A program made the position numbers and the translations under genes. From positions 15,432,743-15,496,742 of the forward strand of contig OY744537.1 in the NCBI GenBank assembly GCA_963556195.1: 64,000 nucleotides of DNA, written 5' to 3'. Source of the DNA: Sepiola atlantica (Eukaryota > Mollusca > Cephalopoda > Sepiida > Sepiolidae). Positions 12,932 through 24,420 of this stretch are shown here, one piece after another (the stretch's first letter is position 1; every line of letters begins with the position of its first letter). The notes beneath the pieces are model-generated. The model made no database searches. It was not told where the DNA came from and saw only the letters and a program-made list of their open reading frames with translations.

Positions 12932-12957
12932 TTATATATATATATATATATATATAT
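12932..12957. repeat. (TA)n microsatellite
   Basis: Short TA run. Confidence 0.85.
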
Positions 12958-13097
12958 CTTTTTACGTGAACACAAAATAAACCATTGTGTTAGAAAATTG
13001 CAATTCTCATGATTAAGAAAACAAACAAAAATTCTATGAAAGTTTTGTCCAACTACTTAATATATGTAAACAAAATAGCTTTGGGATTTAGAGAAAA

Positions 13098-13099
<2 letters not shown>

Positions 13100-13151
<52 letters not shown>

Positions 13152-13215
13152 AAGAAGTAGTAGCAGTAGTAACAGTAGTAGTAGTAATAATGATGATGAT
13201 AGTGACGACGACTAG
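13100..13215 (+). repeat. (AGT)n grading to (GAT)n/(GAC)n microsatellite
   Basis: Pure AGT triplets over about 50 bp, then interrupted triplets. The poly-Ser and, on the other strand, poly-Tyr frames are artefacts. Confidence 0.9.
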
Positions 13216-13379
13216 TGGTGAGCCATGACGGTGACGACAGAAGAGAATAAAGTAATGAATGTGGGTGTAAAGTAATGTCGAAATATACCAGCAATGAAAA
13301 ATCCTTTTTATGCTTTCGAGTCTTCATTTGTGAACAAACTTGCAGAAAAAGAGTCTTCGGGAAATTCTAGAAAAAGAAA

Positions 13380-13870
13380 AAGTAAGTATTTCTTTTCAGT
13401 CCTATTTAACGAATATAACAATTAAATTAATAAAAGAGGAGTAAAAATATAATGAAAATGGGGTAAAATTATGAAAAAATTAAATTATCAAAAGAGCAGG
13501 GATTTTAATAATGCAACAGAGAGAATTGCGAAATATAATAATACAAAAGGGGCAACAAAGATGAAAGCTAAAGTTAAATTTGACAAGGGGTAATTTATAA
13601 AAGTATTAAGGAGGGAACCTATAAAATTATATAGTTAATAAAATTTAATAACGGTTGGAATCTAAAAAATAGAAAAATAGAAATAAATTCCAAAAATAGT
13701 AACTAAGAAATCTCAGGAAACGAAAATGTGAAAAATTTAATAATTTAAGCAATGATGTAAAAAAAAAGAGACGATTTCTTATAAAAATAGAAAATAATAT
13801 TTTTTAAAAAAGAGACCCATCAAATATGAAAATTAAAAAAAGCAGATAAGTAAACAATGATGATAAGAAA
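13380..13870 (+). other. Purine-rich, C-poor block, no gene
   Basis: A- and G-rich sequence with repeated AAAAGGGG-, GGGGTAA- and AATAATA-type words and few C. Its reverse complement has the same character as 11250-12470 (short CCCC/CTTTT words), so both may be decayed relatives in opposite orientation. Alignment would be needed to say so. Confidence 0.45.
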
Positions 13871-13984
13871 GGAAGAAATTTGAAAATCACTCGACTGAGC
13901 TCCAATCACTAGTTTCTTCTTGTAAGATATTCACAGCAAGAATTCGTCTATCTATCACAACGGAAAAAGACTTTCATTTCTTCT

Positions 13985-14240
13985 TCCATGTGCCTAGCGT
14001 CAGGCGGAATTCCTTTGCAACAGCTTCCTGTCTGTGTAACACGTTACCGCGTGTCTGCTTCTCTACAGATTACAACATAGTCGTCTTCACATCTACTGTA
14101 AACAAAAAGTTGTCATAAACTGCCCCATTATAATCAAACTTAATTCATACCATAGATGTTCTTCATCTTTTGGCATTCAACCTCATTAACCCTTATCCTC
14201 GAGTGGCTCTTGGCCTTGATAAGTGGTGACCCAATAGTAA
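13985..14240 (+). repeat. Dispersed repeat with copies near 9840-10050 and 21915-21975 (inverted)
   Basis: The best block reads CTTATCCTCGAGTGGCTCTT followed by GGCCTTGATAAGTGGTGAC. The flank TTTCCATAACCGTGGAACAC near 9860 corresponds loosely to the CTGTGTAACACGTTACC block here. No reading frame. Confidence 0.45.
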
Positions 14241-14332
14241 AAAAAGATGGTAATTCTAAAATTTCCCCCTTTTTCTTAATTAAAGTAAAACCGAAATAGC
14301 AACTTATAAAAAGTAATATTCTTTCTTATATA

Positions 14333-14750
14333 ATGATTGCGTTAGCATGAAACATCGATGTCTCTAGGTATATTTTAAATATTTAATATTTATAAAAAAA
14401 ATATTATTGTTTATCAGCCCCCTCCCACGGAAGCTGGGCACTTTTCGAGGAGCTTTAATAACAAGTAGTACAAATAGCTATATGCGCGATCCGACTTCGT
14501 TGATCACTCTTAGCTACTTGGTGGATAGTAGTAATTCTACTATTTACAGTTAAAAATTCCCCTTTATTTACTAATTAGTTTCCAGTGGCCTTCGGGTAAG
14601 ATCTTCGACTGCGAATCAGTGGCGATTTGTGTTCGGGGTTCATGCCCGCTGACCGTTGGGAACTAGTTCCTAGACTGAGGATTGCGTTAGCATGAAACAT
14701 CGATGTCTCTAGGTATATTTTAAATATTTAATATTTATAAAAAAAATATT

Positions 14751-14756
<6 letters not shown>
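14333..14756 (+). mobile_element. tRNA-derived SINE-like element, copy 1
   Basis: The core 14582-14662 has a tRNA-like layout: TGGCCTTCGGGTAAGATC as box A and GGTTCATGCCC as box B, with GACTGCGAATC between. A roughly 76-bp block (GCGTTAGCATGAAACATCG ... AATATTATTGT) occurs at both ends, 14333-14412 and 14680-14756, in direct orientation. This suggests a partial dimer in which the body of one unit is followed by head plus body of the next. A second copy is at 16393-16795. Both end exactly at a (TA)n run. Confidence 0.65.

Positions 14757-14822
<66 letters not shown>
14754..14822. repeat. (TA)n microsatellite at the SINE tail
   Basis: About 68 bp of TA immediately after the SINE body ending ATTATTGTA. 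Confidence 0.9.
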
Positions 14823-14823
<1 letters not shown>

Positions 14824-15050
14824 AAAATCCAGGTAAAACATCAACAGGGTAGTAATCCAAAGAATTTCAACCGGGTTTATAAAAAGTGCTCAATATCAAA
14901 TAGAGCTTTTGTATATGATTATTTTAATTTACACAGACATGTACATAATCTGCGACACTGGCATGTCGATGTTATCGATCAACAGCTATTATAAACTGAC
15001 ATCTCATCAGGCAGAGTTAGAATCCGATCTTAACCGTAGATCATATTTGG

Positions 15051-15052
<2 letters not shown>

Positions 15053-15098
<46 letters not shown>

Positions 15099-15644
15099 GG
15101 TTGAACAGGAGTGCCAACTTCTGTTTATTCTTTTTGTGATCGAATCTTTCTATTCGTCGAACAATAGATCTTATACTATCAACCATGGGGTGTAAGAAAT
15201 CTCCATATTTCACGCACACGTTTTCGACCATCATTGGTCGTCTTCAGGCGGATGATTGATCAATGCAAAATAAAATTGGTGAATTTATTAAGAAGACGTT
15301 TCCATGTGATTAAACACATTAAAAACATTAAAAACATTCAACAGCATTTCAACACGCCTTCGCACCCCTCATAACGAGCATGGTTGATGTTTGGCTTTTT
15401 TTTTATTGAATGAACAATGCTTCTATTATGGGGAGGCGAATACTGCAAAATAACACAGCAAGGATGGATGTACTACCGGTTAAAATATTTATAAAATTAT
15501 CTTTGGAGATGTTATGTGCTGTAAGGTGTTTGTAAATGGAGCTTTGAGGGGAGAATAGAAAGATTGAATCAAAAAAAGAATAAACAGAAGTTGGCACTCC
15601 TGTTCAACCAGATATGTATAAAAGAAGGAATGTTGCCTAATTAT

Positions 15645-15692
<48 letters not shown>
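15053..15692. mobile_element. 515-bp element with 57-bp terminal inverted repeats between TA runs
   Basis: CTGGTTGAACAGGAGTGCCA and the following bases to about 15156 recur inverted at 15553-15611 with only a few differences. The interior holds ACCATCATTGGTCGTCTTCA, a motif of the kind found near Penelope-like termini, and no coding frame. TA runs flank it at 15053-15096 and 15650-15692. Penelope-type inverted termini or a non-autonomous DNA element are both possible. Confidence 0.6.
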
Positions 15693-15697
<5 letters not shown>

Positions 15698-16311
15698 TCC
15701 TTTATATATACTTTTTAATTGACTCAATTGTACACTCAAAACAATATAATCGTATTTGATTTTTAATTTAATATACCAAAAATTAGCAACTATAAATACA
15801 ATTTCTATATACTGTTTGGATACGTCTGTGCATCCGTAACTAAAAATATTCTGCGCCTAAATGACCCTATAATTTTACATTGTAAGTAATCTGTGACATG
15901 TTGACGGAAAGTGGACTATTGTTTGGGATTTAACATTCGGCATTTTGTGCATAACATTTTCTCGGAGTATTTAGTTAATTTGTTTAATTACGAATTTAAT
16001 TTTTGAAAACCTTCAAAAGGTTTTAGAATTTTAAATAAGACTGTCTCGTCATAATTGTTAGTGTCGTACAAGATTGCAATGTCGCAATCTTTTGAACTAT
16101 TTCAAATGTTTTAAATATATTAAGATATAACCTTAAATAATAAATTAACATTTTTTTTTAAATTTGGCGGAAGAAAAGGGTTAAATCTTCACTAGAATAA
16201 ATAAATTCGGTTATACCTCGTGTGACATTCGCCTTGGATAGGCATTCTGCTTCTACCAAAGAGGAAGTTTCTAGGGAATATTAAATTCACAATTCCGTAG
16301 CCGCATGTATA

Positions 16312-16314
<3 letters not shown>
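15693..16314. other. AT-rich DNA, nothing recognised
   Basis: No frame, repeat or RNA-like fold that I can support. Confidence 0.4.
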
Positions 16315-16395
<81 letters not shown>

Positions 16396-16789
16396 ATGTC
16401 TCTAGGTATTTAAATAATTAATATTTATTTATAAAAATATTATTGTTTATCAGCCCCCTCCCACAAAGGCTGGGCACTCTCGAGTAGCTTTAATAACAAG
16501 CAGTACAAATAGCTATATGCACGATCCGAACGCCGTTTCGTAGATCACTCTAACTGCCTGGTAAATAGCCGCCGATTTCGCTATTTACAGTTAAAGTTCC
16601 TCTATATTTTACTAACTAATTGGCTATGGCCGATAGATAAGATCCCCGACTACGAATCAGTGGCGATTTGTGATCGGGGTTCGCGCCTACCGACCGTTGA
16701 GAATTAGTTCCTAGACTGAAGATTGCGTTAGCATGAAACATCGATGTCTCTAGGTATTTAAATAATTAATATTTATTTATAAAAATATT

Positions 16790-16864
<75 letters not shown>
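16315..16864 (+). mobile_element. tRNA-derived SINE-like element, copy 2, with TA runs at both ends
   Basis: A TA run (16315-16392) is followed by the body block starting GATGTCTCTAGGTATTTAAA, then CAGCCCCCTCCCAC, and a head with TGGCCGATAGATAAGATC (box A-like) and GGTTCGCGCC (box B-like, 16678-16690). The body block comes again at 16727-16795 and ends in a second TA run (16796-16864). It is the same element as 14333-14756. The two copies differ by several indels and each is internally homogenised at its two ends. Confidence 0.65.
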
Positions 16865-16866
<2 letters not shown>

Positions 16867-17040
16867 CATACAGCGCCTAGTACTTTCAAATGGTTACCCA
16901 TCTGGTACTGATCAGGCTCAACGTTGTTTAACTTCGGCGACTATAACGAGAACCGGTATGTCAACGGGATTATGTCGTATATAATGTTTGCTATGCACAT
17001 AGTTTGTACAAATAAAGAGTGCAGCATTTAAGTTAAAGCG

Positions 17041-17100
17041 AGATTCATTTTTATCAATTTTATAAAATACATATTTTATGAAATTGATAAAAATGAATCT
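17041..17100. repeat. Short near-perfect palindrome
   Basis: Two 27- to 28-bp arms (left begins AGATTCATTTTTATCAATTT) with one mismatch and a 5-base loop. Confidence 0.8.
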
Positions 17101-17224
17101 TTTTTCTAACAAATATTTTAACATAGTTTCAGTATCAACTCCTGTTTCACGATTTATGTCATTATCGGTTTGGTTTAGAAGCTTTTGGTAAATGATGTTT
17201 GTTTACTGAATTGTAAGATAATTT

Positions 17225-17478
17225 GGTTCATTTAGATAATAGTGGAATGGTATGTTTTCCTTCTGTGTTATATTTTAACTTACCGATGCGTGTAAAAACC
17301 ATTACACACCAGTGTCGTTGTCGTGAAACCAGGTTCTTGCTTGTATCTGAATACAAAATCACTCGGACGCCGATGTTGATTTATAAAAAAGGTTTATTTA
17401 AAAAGAGAACGGTCACAGAAAACATCAAAGTAGCGGGTTACTTGTGTACGTGTGGGAGAGATAGAGATAGAGAGAGAT

Positions 17479-17540
<62 letters not shown>

Positions 17541-17700
17541 CATTGTGCCTCCCTCCAATTGGAAACAGCGCCCGGATACATCTTTCTTGCTTGAAAGTTT
17601 TCGTCTGGAAGTCACGTGGTTTCGCGACTTCCATCTGGAGTCACCTCTGACCCTTAAAAGTGTCACTCAAACCTTCCCATGCAAACACGACCACGCAAAC
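17225..17700 (-). mobile_element. Possible LTR-like fragment with (GATA)n
   Basis: On the minus strand there is a GC-richer stretch (17540-17680) and a reverse-complement AATAAA near 17390 (TTTATTTAAA on the + strand). This is the layout seen in the LTR-like pieces at 50.2-50.8, 51.5-51.8 and 57.9-58.4 kb. A (GATA)n run occupies 17480-17540. Similarity is of layout, not of sequence that I could align, so this is weak. Confidence 0.25.
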
Positions 17701-18467
17701 ACGATGATTAAAAAGTTATTTATATGAACGTTGTTTTAGTTATTGGAAGCTACTTTTTGTAATTTTGATCGTTGTAATGAATGTTTTTACTAAAATTAAA
17801 AGTTGGAGACGCCATGTTTAAATTTAAGTTGATGTTTATGTATTGTTCATAAATAATATTCTATTATTTCGGAAAATGAATGTATCCATCCAATCATAAA
17901 GCCGTAAATTATGGCTGAGTTGAGTATTAAGGGAGCAACCCGTATTTTGTTTCGTAATGTGTAATGAGTGAAAGATAATAGCACGGAATGAAAAACTGGA
18001 ACAATGATAGACCGTGTGGTTAAATTTATCCGATTAATTATATTTCCCGGTGTTTGATGGGGGAGTGTTAGGAGTTGTTTGTGTGTGAGTGAAAGTTGCT
18101 CCTACCTTGTCTAACTATGTTTGTTTTGTGAGAGTAAGTTCGGTCGGATGTAAGTTCGTAACATTTAGTTTAAAAGCACAAATCAAGCATAATACTTGAC
18201 TTTTACAAATAAACTATAATTCTGGCAAGACATTAGTTTCTATCCGAAAATTGAAACCGTTTTAACTGGTAGCATTTTCGAGACGCTAAAAAATCATGAT
18301 TTCCTTTCTAAATTTAAGTCGTTATTGAAACTATTTTGTGTGTAAAAAAACACATACTTTAGTTTTTAGAAGGGGTCTGTTTGATATAGGTAAAAGCCTT
18401 AAGGAAACAAACGTTAATGAACTAACATTTAGTATAATAATAGATACGTATATTCACCACAGCTACT
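17700..18467. other. No gene recognised
   Basis: Mixed AT-rich sequence. Several GTAAGT words near 18135-18155 are not next to any convincing exon. Confidence 0.4.
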
Positions 18468-18935
18468 AACATTTTCGGTAATTGAGAATTTGGTTACTGA
18501 AATTGTGTTCCGGATACTAGTTTGCAAACAGAAAAACGGTGACAAGGCGGAAAGTGTTCCTCACTATAATTACCCATTATACTTCACATAAGAAAATCAA
18601 ACGTTTTTTAATTGAAAATGTAGTATTTTTATTGCAAATAGTGTGTTATCTTCACAAATACTCAACTGAATTGTTTTTTTTTCTATAAGAAAACATATTT
18701 TCTTTTAAAAGAATAGTTTATAACAAAAATAGTTTATATTAAAAATATATTTCTTTCAAAAATTATTTATAACGAAAATACTTTTTGGATACTTTTGGAA
18801 TATTTTATTTTTTTATAAGTACTCATTGAAGATAATCATAAAAGACAGTTTCCACTTTGTCACCGACTTCCTGTTTGCAAACTAGTAACCGGAACTCGCT
18901 TTCAGTAACTAAATTTCCCAATTACTAGATTTTCA
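18468..18935. repeat. Inverted repeat with about 90-bp arms
   Basis: Left arm 18468-18560 (includes ACTAGTTTGCAAACAG and CGGTGACAA) and right arm 18845-18935 (includes CTGTTTGCAAACTAGTAACC) are reverse complements at roughly 80% by eye. The spacer of about 285 bp is AT-rich and holds (GAAAATA)-like words. Weaker pairing may continue outward. Typical of a non-autonomous foldback or long-TIR DNA element. Confidence 0.65.
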
Positions 18936-18959
18936 CTAAATTAACAAGTTATTATCGCA

Positions 18960-21341
18960 ACAAAAGATGTTTTTCCTTGCGCCGCTAACAACAAACACAT
19001 TCATCCGGACGAAAACTTTGGAGGGGGTCTAACAAAACGAACTAAAAATAACTGCAAAATCGGGATCAGTGGCCGAGATCATAATTTCTTATTGTGAAAC
19101 CTTAATCATGCTTCCTTTATAACTTCCGTCCCATCGGCGGCGATATAACTTTACAATAACCTAGAACACAAGAATTCTATAAATCATTCAAGTTATGAAA
19201 AATGTATTGCTGCTGTAACAGGATCACTGAATCAATTTTCATCTTTTGATTAATTAATTTAAAGTTTCGGGTGCAAGGAAGATAATATAATATGTTTTTT
19301 TCTTTCTCGTCGGGATAAGAGTTGCTTCCCATAGTATAGATAACAAAACAGTGATCTTTTTATGAAAATTAGATGATTTTATGTTTTCCTTAAATGTATT
19401 CACAGATTAACAAAAAGACCTCGGGTCTTTGGACGTCTATTTACCCTCGACTAGTATGTCTGTCCCGCAGACTCCTTCACATTCTAACTGGTCTGACACA
19501 CTCCTTCTTCCACGGGCCTCATAGTCAACCTGTTAAATAAGGTTTGTTTACGTAATTTCAAGCCCGTTCTGCTGTCAGTGTTTGTCGCCTTATTTCCAAC
19601 CACAGCTTTCCGGACAATAACATTCTCTTGTTGGTTGTTTTTTGTACCTACTGACGTCACGGACAAATGAATGTTTCTGCTTTGATATTTCTCTCCAAAA
19701 TGATTCTTTATACTCTTGTCGTTTTATTTTTACTTTAAATCAGTCTGCCGGCATTCAGGTTTCTAATTCGCGTATCGCCCCTGATGATATTACACTGCTA
19801 CACCGTATTTATGTGCTGCTTCTGTGGCGAACATGTTTTTGCAATAAGAACTGGTACCTTTTTTTGAAAGGTCGAAACCGAAATTAAAGCAGATCATAAC
19901 ACTTCTGTATTTGTGGTTCCACGGAAATCGCAGTTAGGGTTAGGGTTAAGTTAGAGTATTTTTTTGCGTAAGAAGACATGGCTTGTAGAGGCTATGTCGA
20001 GTAAGGTGGGGACGGGAACGAACTGTGTTCGTTCGTTAGGTTTTGTTGTATTGGAAAACTAGTGTGCACGGGGTTCATTTGGGCATCATTTCTGACAGTG
20101 ATAGAACGTTGGGGTAGAGAGCGAATGTTTTTACACAAAAAGTGAAAATAAATGATAGTTCCTTTCATTAACTTGAATAAAATAGAAAATAAAAACACGC
20201 TTCTGTGTAAACAAAAGAAAATCACACTGTGCGTCAAATAAGTTGTTAAAAAATACAATTGAACAAAAACAATTCCTTTTAAAATCCTAAAAACTAAAAT
20301 TCAACCCAAATTAATTGAAGCAAACACCTTTTGAAAAGTCATTTTTTTGGAGAAACAATGTTTTGAAAAATAATTGAATAAATTCTGCTTTGTCTCTAAC
20401 ATGATCATTCAATGTGTCCAATATTCGGATTTAAAAAAATATCAAATACAGATGAGGATTGTAAGAGTTTAACATCGCTAAAAGAAGATAATACAACACG
20501 GAGAATAACCATTGATCCAATCAAAAACATTTTAAAGTGCCAAGTTCTTTCCTATATATGTAAATGATTACCAATTATCACCTTTTTTGTTTGCGGTACT
20601 TTATTTTAAAAGCTACATACACCGTTCAAACCGCATGTATTTAAGAGGATCATGAACTATTGTAACGATAATTGCAATTTGCATTAACAGGCAGATTTTG
20701 GGCGAAAATAGTTTTCACCGTAACTGTAATGTGGCCGGGGTGTCCTTTAATCCGCACAGTACGTCCATTTTTTTCGGCAAAGTTAGCTCGTCGAATTTTT
20801 GTAGTCGCAGTGGTGAGGTGGTAGCCGAATTTTCATCTTCTCTTCTTTCCGTCGTTGTAGACGTATTCTACTTAATAACGGCTTTCATAAACGTTATTAA
20901 TAAAGAAACACACCAATTGCATTTGGGATTTTAAAATCTCTTGGGGAGTTTAATTTTTTCTTTAGAGTATACATGTATATACATAAAACAACCCCCCCAC
21001 CTCGTCTCCCATGTGTGTGAGAATGGAGCACCTATCCAAAAACCAAACTCCTGTGTTTTGTGACTCAGTGAAAAGAGAAAGATCTTTCCTGCACATACGC
21101 CACATAAGACTTCCTGTCTCTGTGACGTCACTATCGTGACAGTAGCTCTTACGACTTCTTTAAAAATTCCACTATACTCAATTTTCAACCATACGTAGAA
21201 ATTTACCATACAAACCCTATCTTTACACACCTTATCTAAATATTATTACATAACCGTAGCACCGAGCAAAAATGATAAAAAAGGAGTTCGACTGGTGAAG
21301 AATTTATGTTTATATTCAGTTTTCATATTGAAGAAGGGGGG
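18960..21341. other. No gene supported; possible LTR-like end near 20690-20940
   Basis: A GC-richer stretch at 19420-19880 has no frame beyond 81 codons. 20690-20930 is GC-richer and ends with AATAAAGAAACAC, which would suit an LTR polyadenylation region, but no partner was found. 19934-19950 holds TTAGGGTTAGGGTTAAG, too short to be telomeric. Confidence 0.35.
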
Positions 21342-21416
21342 TGACGGTAGCTAAGTTGTTACCGACACGGACTGACGACCTTGGTGTGCAAAGTTCGAAT
21401 CGAGTCCGCCTCACAG
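21342..21416 (+). mobile_element. tRNA-like SINE head
   Basis: GTGACGGTAGCTAAGTTG starts a tRNA-like module. Box B reads AGTTCGAATCG and the module closes with CCGCCTCACA, pairing with the start. A body (TCACTTAGGATGTTGGCAAC ...) follows to about 21540. No intact tRNA gene: the anticodon arm is not convincing. Confidence 0.5.
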
Positions 21417-21839
21417 AAACACTTTCACTTAGGATGTTGGCAACCTTCACGTGGTCCCCCCCCTGTGAGTAACCGATGTCTTTCTAGAAATAATTCTGAC
21501 TAGAAAGATATCGAGGAAACCAATGCCAACAATAGAATCGTCTGATTCATACGATATGAATGAATGAACATCGAAGAACACGATTGTGGTAAGTGTGAAC
21601 GCTATTTGCGAAATAAACACAAATTCTTCACCAGTTGAGCTCCGATTCCTAATTTTTTTACAACATCCTATAGTTACAATTTATACGTTGCATATCTTTT
21701 AAGAGTTTGTATTCCAATGTCTTCAGATTAGATAAAGAGGGGGGGGGGGAATTATTTCCATAGACTAAGCAGACTAGATCCGTCCTGACGCTTCTGATCG
21801 TGTGCCTTTAACTCCTCTTCTTATAAAACCGTTACCCAA

Positions 21840-22515
21840 ATATGACTAGTATGATTCGAGATGTCTCCTAACGTGTTATTTATCCAAATTGATTCAGCAT
21901 ATCTCTTCCTTCTTATTATTAAGGAGTCACCACTTACCAAGGCCAAAAGCCACTCGAGGATAAGAGTTAATAAGATTGTCAGTTAGAGGATAAAACAGTA
22001 CTATGAGAGTATTGAAAACGATGGACGAAATAGACAAGATTTGATTACTTAAGAGGACGGTTTGGCACGTATTTGTTGACATTCGATTTGAAGGGAAGAA
22101 GTCCCGCGGTAAGGTGTTCCGCAGTTGAGAAGTTCTTGGGAAGAAATTCTATTCATAGGAGTTCCGTTTGGTTTGAGGTGAACACGGGAAGAAAAGGAAA
22201 GTTCTTGGCAGTGGTGGTAGTGAGACGATTTCTTGCTGTGAATGTTTTGCGGGGATGAACCATTAATTGAAGCTCAGTCGAGCAGTTACCATGACAAAAA
22301 AATGATAGGGTAGAAAAAGACTAGCAGCGTCTCTTCCGTGAGAAAGAAGCTGTATAGGAGAGAAGAGATATTCTCCTGATGTATTATTCATCCTCAAAAT
22401 CAGCTGTTTCTTCCTCAACGCACTTGAATCTCTCTAAAACATCCGACATTCAGATCAGCTTTGTCTGGCACACGGCCATTCAACATTTTACAACACAAAC
22501 AATCAATGAACAGCA
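21840..22515. repeat. Dispersed repeat with related copy at about 44340-44560
   Basis: GATTCGAGATGTCTCC (21856) against GATTCGGGATGTCTCC (44363), and ATCAGCTTTGTCTGGCACAC (22455) against ATCAGCCATGTCTGGCACAA (44512), lie in the same order but at different spacing. 22025-22260 is a GC-richer insert present only here. Its 61-codon frame has no recognisable domain. Confidence 0.45.
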
Positions 22516-22734
22516 TCGGTAACTAGTAAAAACGTACAACATTATACAAGTGCATACTTTTTTAATGGGCTGGCAAATACGCATCCATTAAGACTGAACA
22601 GTTTTCACTTGTTCATTATATTTATCCATTATTACGACTTAGCATTTATTCTGCTGTTAACAGAGTTGTCCCGTGAGTGAGTTATTGTGTTAAATAATGA
22701 AGGGAGAGCAGCAACCTTAATTATTAGTAATCAT

Positions 22735-22778
<44 letters not shown>

Positions 22779-22803
22779 ATACTACTACTAATACTACTAC
22801 TAC
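22735..22803 (+). repeat. (ACT)n microsatellite
   Basis: ACT triplets with two AAT interruptions. Confidence 0.9.
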
Positions 22804-22939
22804 TAGCAATATCCTTAACCGTAAAATTATGAACAAGGCAGAAAAGATCGAAAAAGAGAAATGAGCAACCTTACATCTCAATGTTTTGACAATCAATAGA
22901 TTTTATTTATCTTTAAAATTTTACAAAAAGGTTCACAGT

Positions 22940-23611
22940 ATACTAAATTTTCTTTATAAAATAAGATGTGGCACAAGGCCAAAATTGGATGGAAGTCGGC
23001 TGTCGTCCTCTTGGTCTATTTTCTAAACCAGTTTCAGTCACCAAAATACCAGAGTTTGCTCGCGTTTGATTGACGACGTGTCTGGAGCGTTGAGGCGCAT
23101 CCCGCTCCCCGGGATACTTAAAACAATCACGGTTCACTGCGTTTGGTTGTCCGGGAAGCTTCAATAAACTAGTGAACCGTATCACCGTGGTCTCCTGTTT
23201 TAATTTGAGACAAGTTTCTTTTAGTATGGCCAGCGACATTCGAATCAAACATGGTAGACGGCAAGAAGCAGTTAACTACTATCATCGTCATAGCCGCCGT
23301 CATTCAAGAATCAAGTCCAGTTGAGACACAGGACGAAATTCATTGTAAAACTTTCCTATGCAGTAATTGGTCCAATGGATACTGCCATGGTCTACGGAAT
23401 CAACTATGAACACTTTTAATTTGTATCGGATCTATTGCGCTCATTTAGAAAATTGTGAATCAAATTTCGGGTGAAATAGCAATTTGTGTTCATTCAAACG
23501 TATACAATGACTATTTTAAACTATTATTGTATCTTGGCATTCAACATCGTCCTTAGAGTTAGAGTTTATCTACCGTAAAAACCCTAACCTCAAATGTGTA
23601 ATGCAAAACAT
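22940..23611. other. No gene; possible LTR-like fragment
   Basis: 22980-23230 is GC-richer and contains CAATAAAC near 23163 followed by a CCGTATCACCGTGGTCTCC block. An LTR end is possible but no second copy or TG...CA boundary is seen. The 101-codon minus frame has no recognisable domain. Confidence 0.3.
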
Positions 23612-23869
23612 GCAGTTCTAGGAGGTCCACCCTCCCAGGCTTCGCCTCCCCTCTTTGGGGAGGAGTAAGTTTATTGCTTACTGTCTGAGGCGCCCCTACC
23701 GGGGAATGCCGACGGGGCTGCCCAGGCAATTTTTAATGGCCAGAGTGCTCACTTTCTCGGGCGCTGGCTTTTCAACCCCCACTTACTCGACCCGACCTGT
23801 GGTCACATCTTACTTGTGGGGGTAAGATAAAACTGGCCTTGTGCCTAACTCCTGCAGAGGAGTAAATAA
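23612..23869 (+). mobile_element. U2-headed element, 5'-truncated copy
   Basis: Begins abruptly at CAGTTCTAGGAGGTCCACCC, so the U2-like head is missing. It contains the GGCCAGAGTGCTCAC segment of the second subfamily and ends AGGAGTAAATAAA. 5' truncation suggests reverse transcription starting from the 3' end. Confidence 0.75.
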
Positions 23870-24129
23870 ACATGTATCATTCATGTTAAGAGGGGCAGGG
23901 AAATATCTCGTCACGGAAAGAAAGAAAACAAAAATGAATATTGTTGTAGTAACTTTCGAGCGAGCAAAAAGAACGTTCCAAAATCTTCTATGTATAAAAG
24001 AGAAATTTTGTTTATTTGTTTGTATAGAAATCGATATGTTAACAGTTAGAAAATTCAAATTAGTTTTAATATGTTTCTGGATTTTTGAGATGAGGATTGA
24101 TAATTTGTATTATTTGGATCATTCGGACT

Positions 24130-24420
24130 ACTGTTTTTATCTTAAGTGCTATTCCTACAACGTTTCGGCCGATGTAACCTCCGACCTTCTTCAGGTGTAG
24201 CTTGTCGAACTCGGGAATCTTTCTGTCGAACTCGGGTATCCGTACAAAAGTGTCATGCTCTCTTCCCGTCAGCCATAACCGGGTAGAAGTCTTAAGTAAT
24301 TTGTAATTGTATTCTTAGTATCGCCCGCACTAAGAATTGAACCTTCAACCTCCAGAAGAGTGTCACTTTATAACTGATTATTACTTAGTAGTTTAGCCAT
24401 TAAATAATAATAAGGATTAC
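24130..24420 (-). repeat. Penelope-type motif followed by degraded tRNA-like head
   Basis: 24158-24200 reads AACGTTTCGGCC then GACCTTCTTCAGGTGTAG, a pattern common near Penelope-like termini. The region shares the GATGTAACCTC block with 7640. On the minus strand 24300-24395 has AGGTTCAATTC as box B-like and a plausible tRNA-like 5' half, so it may be a SINE head. Confidence 0.35.

Noticed and set aside
13009..13327. Poly-Ser and poly-Tyr proteins
   Set aside because: Products of (AGT)n; no flanking coding signal.
15160..15280. Hammerhead ribozyme expected at a Penelope-like terminus
   Set aside because: I could not find the CTGATGA and GAAA core in suitable positions.
19934..19952. Telomere-like TTAGGG repeats
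   Set aside because: Only two and a half units in ordinary sequence.
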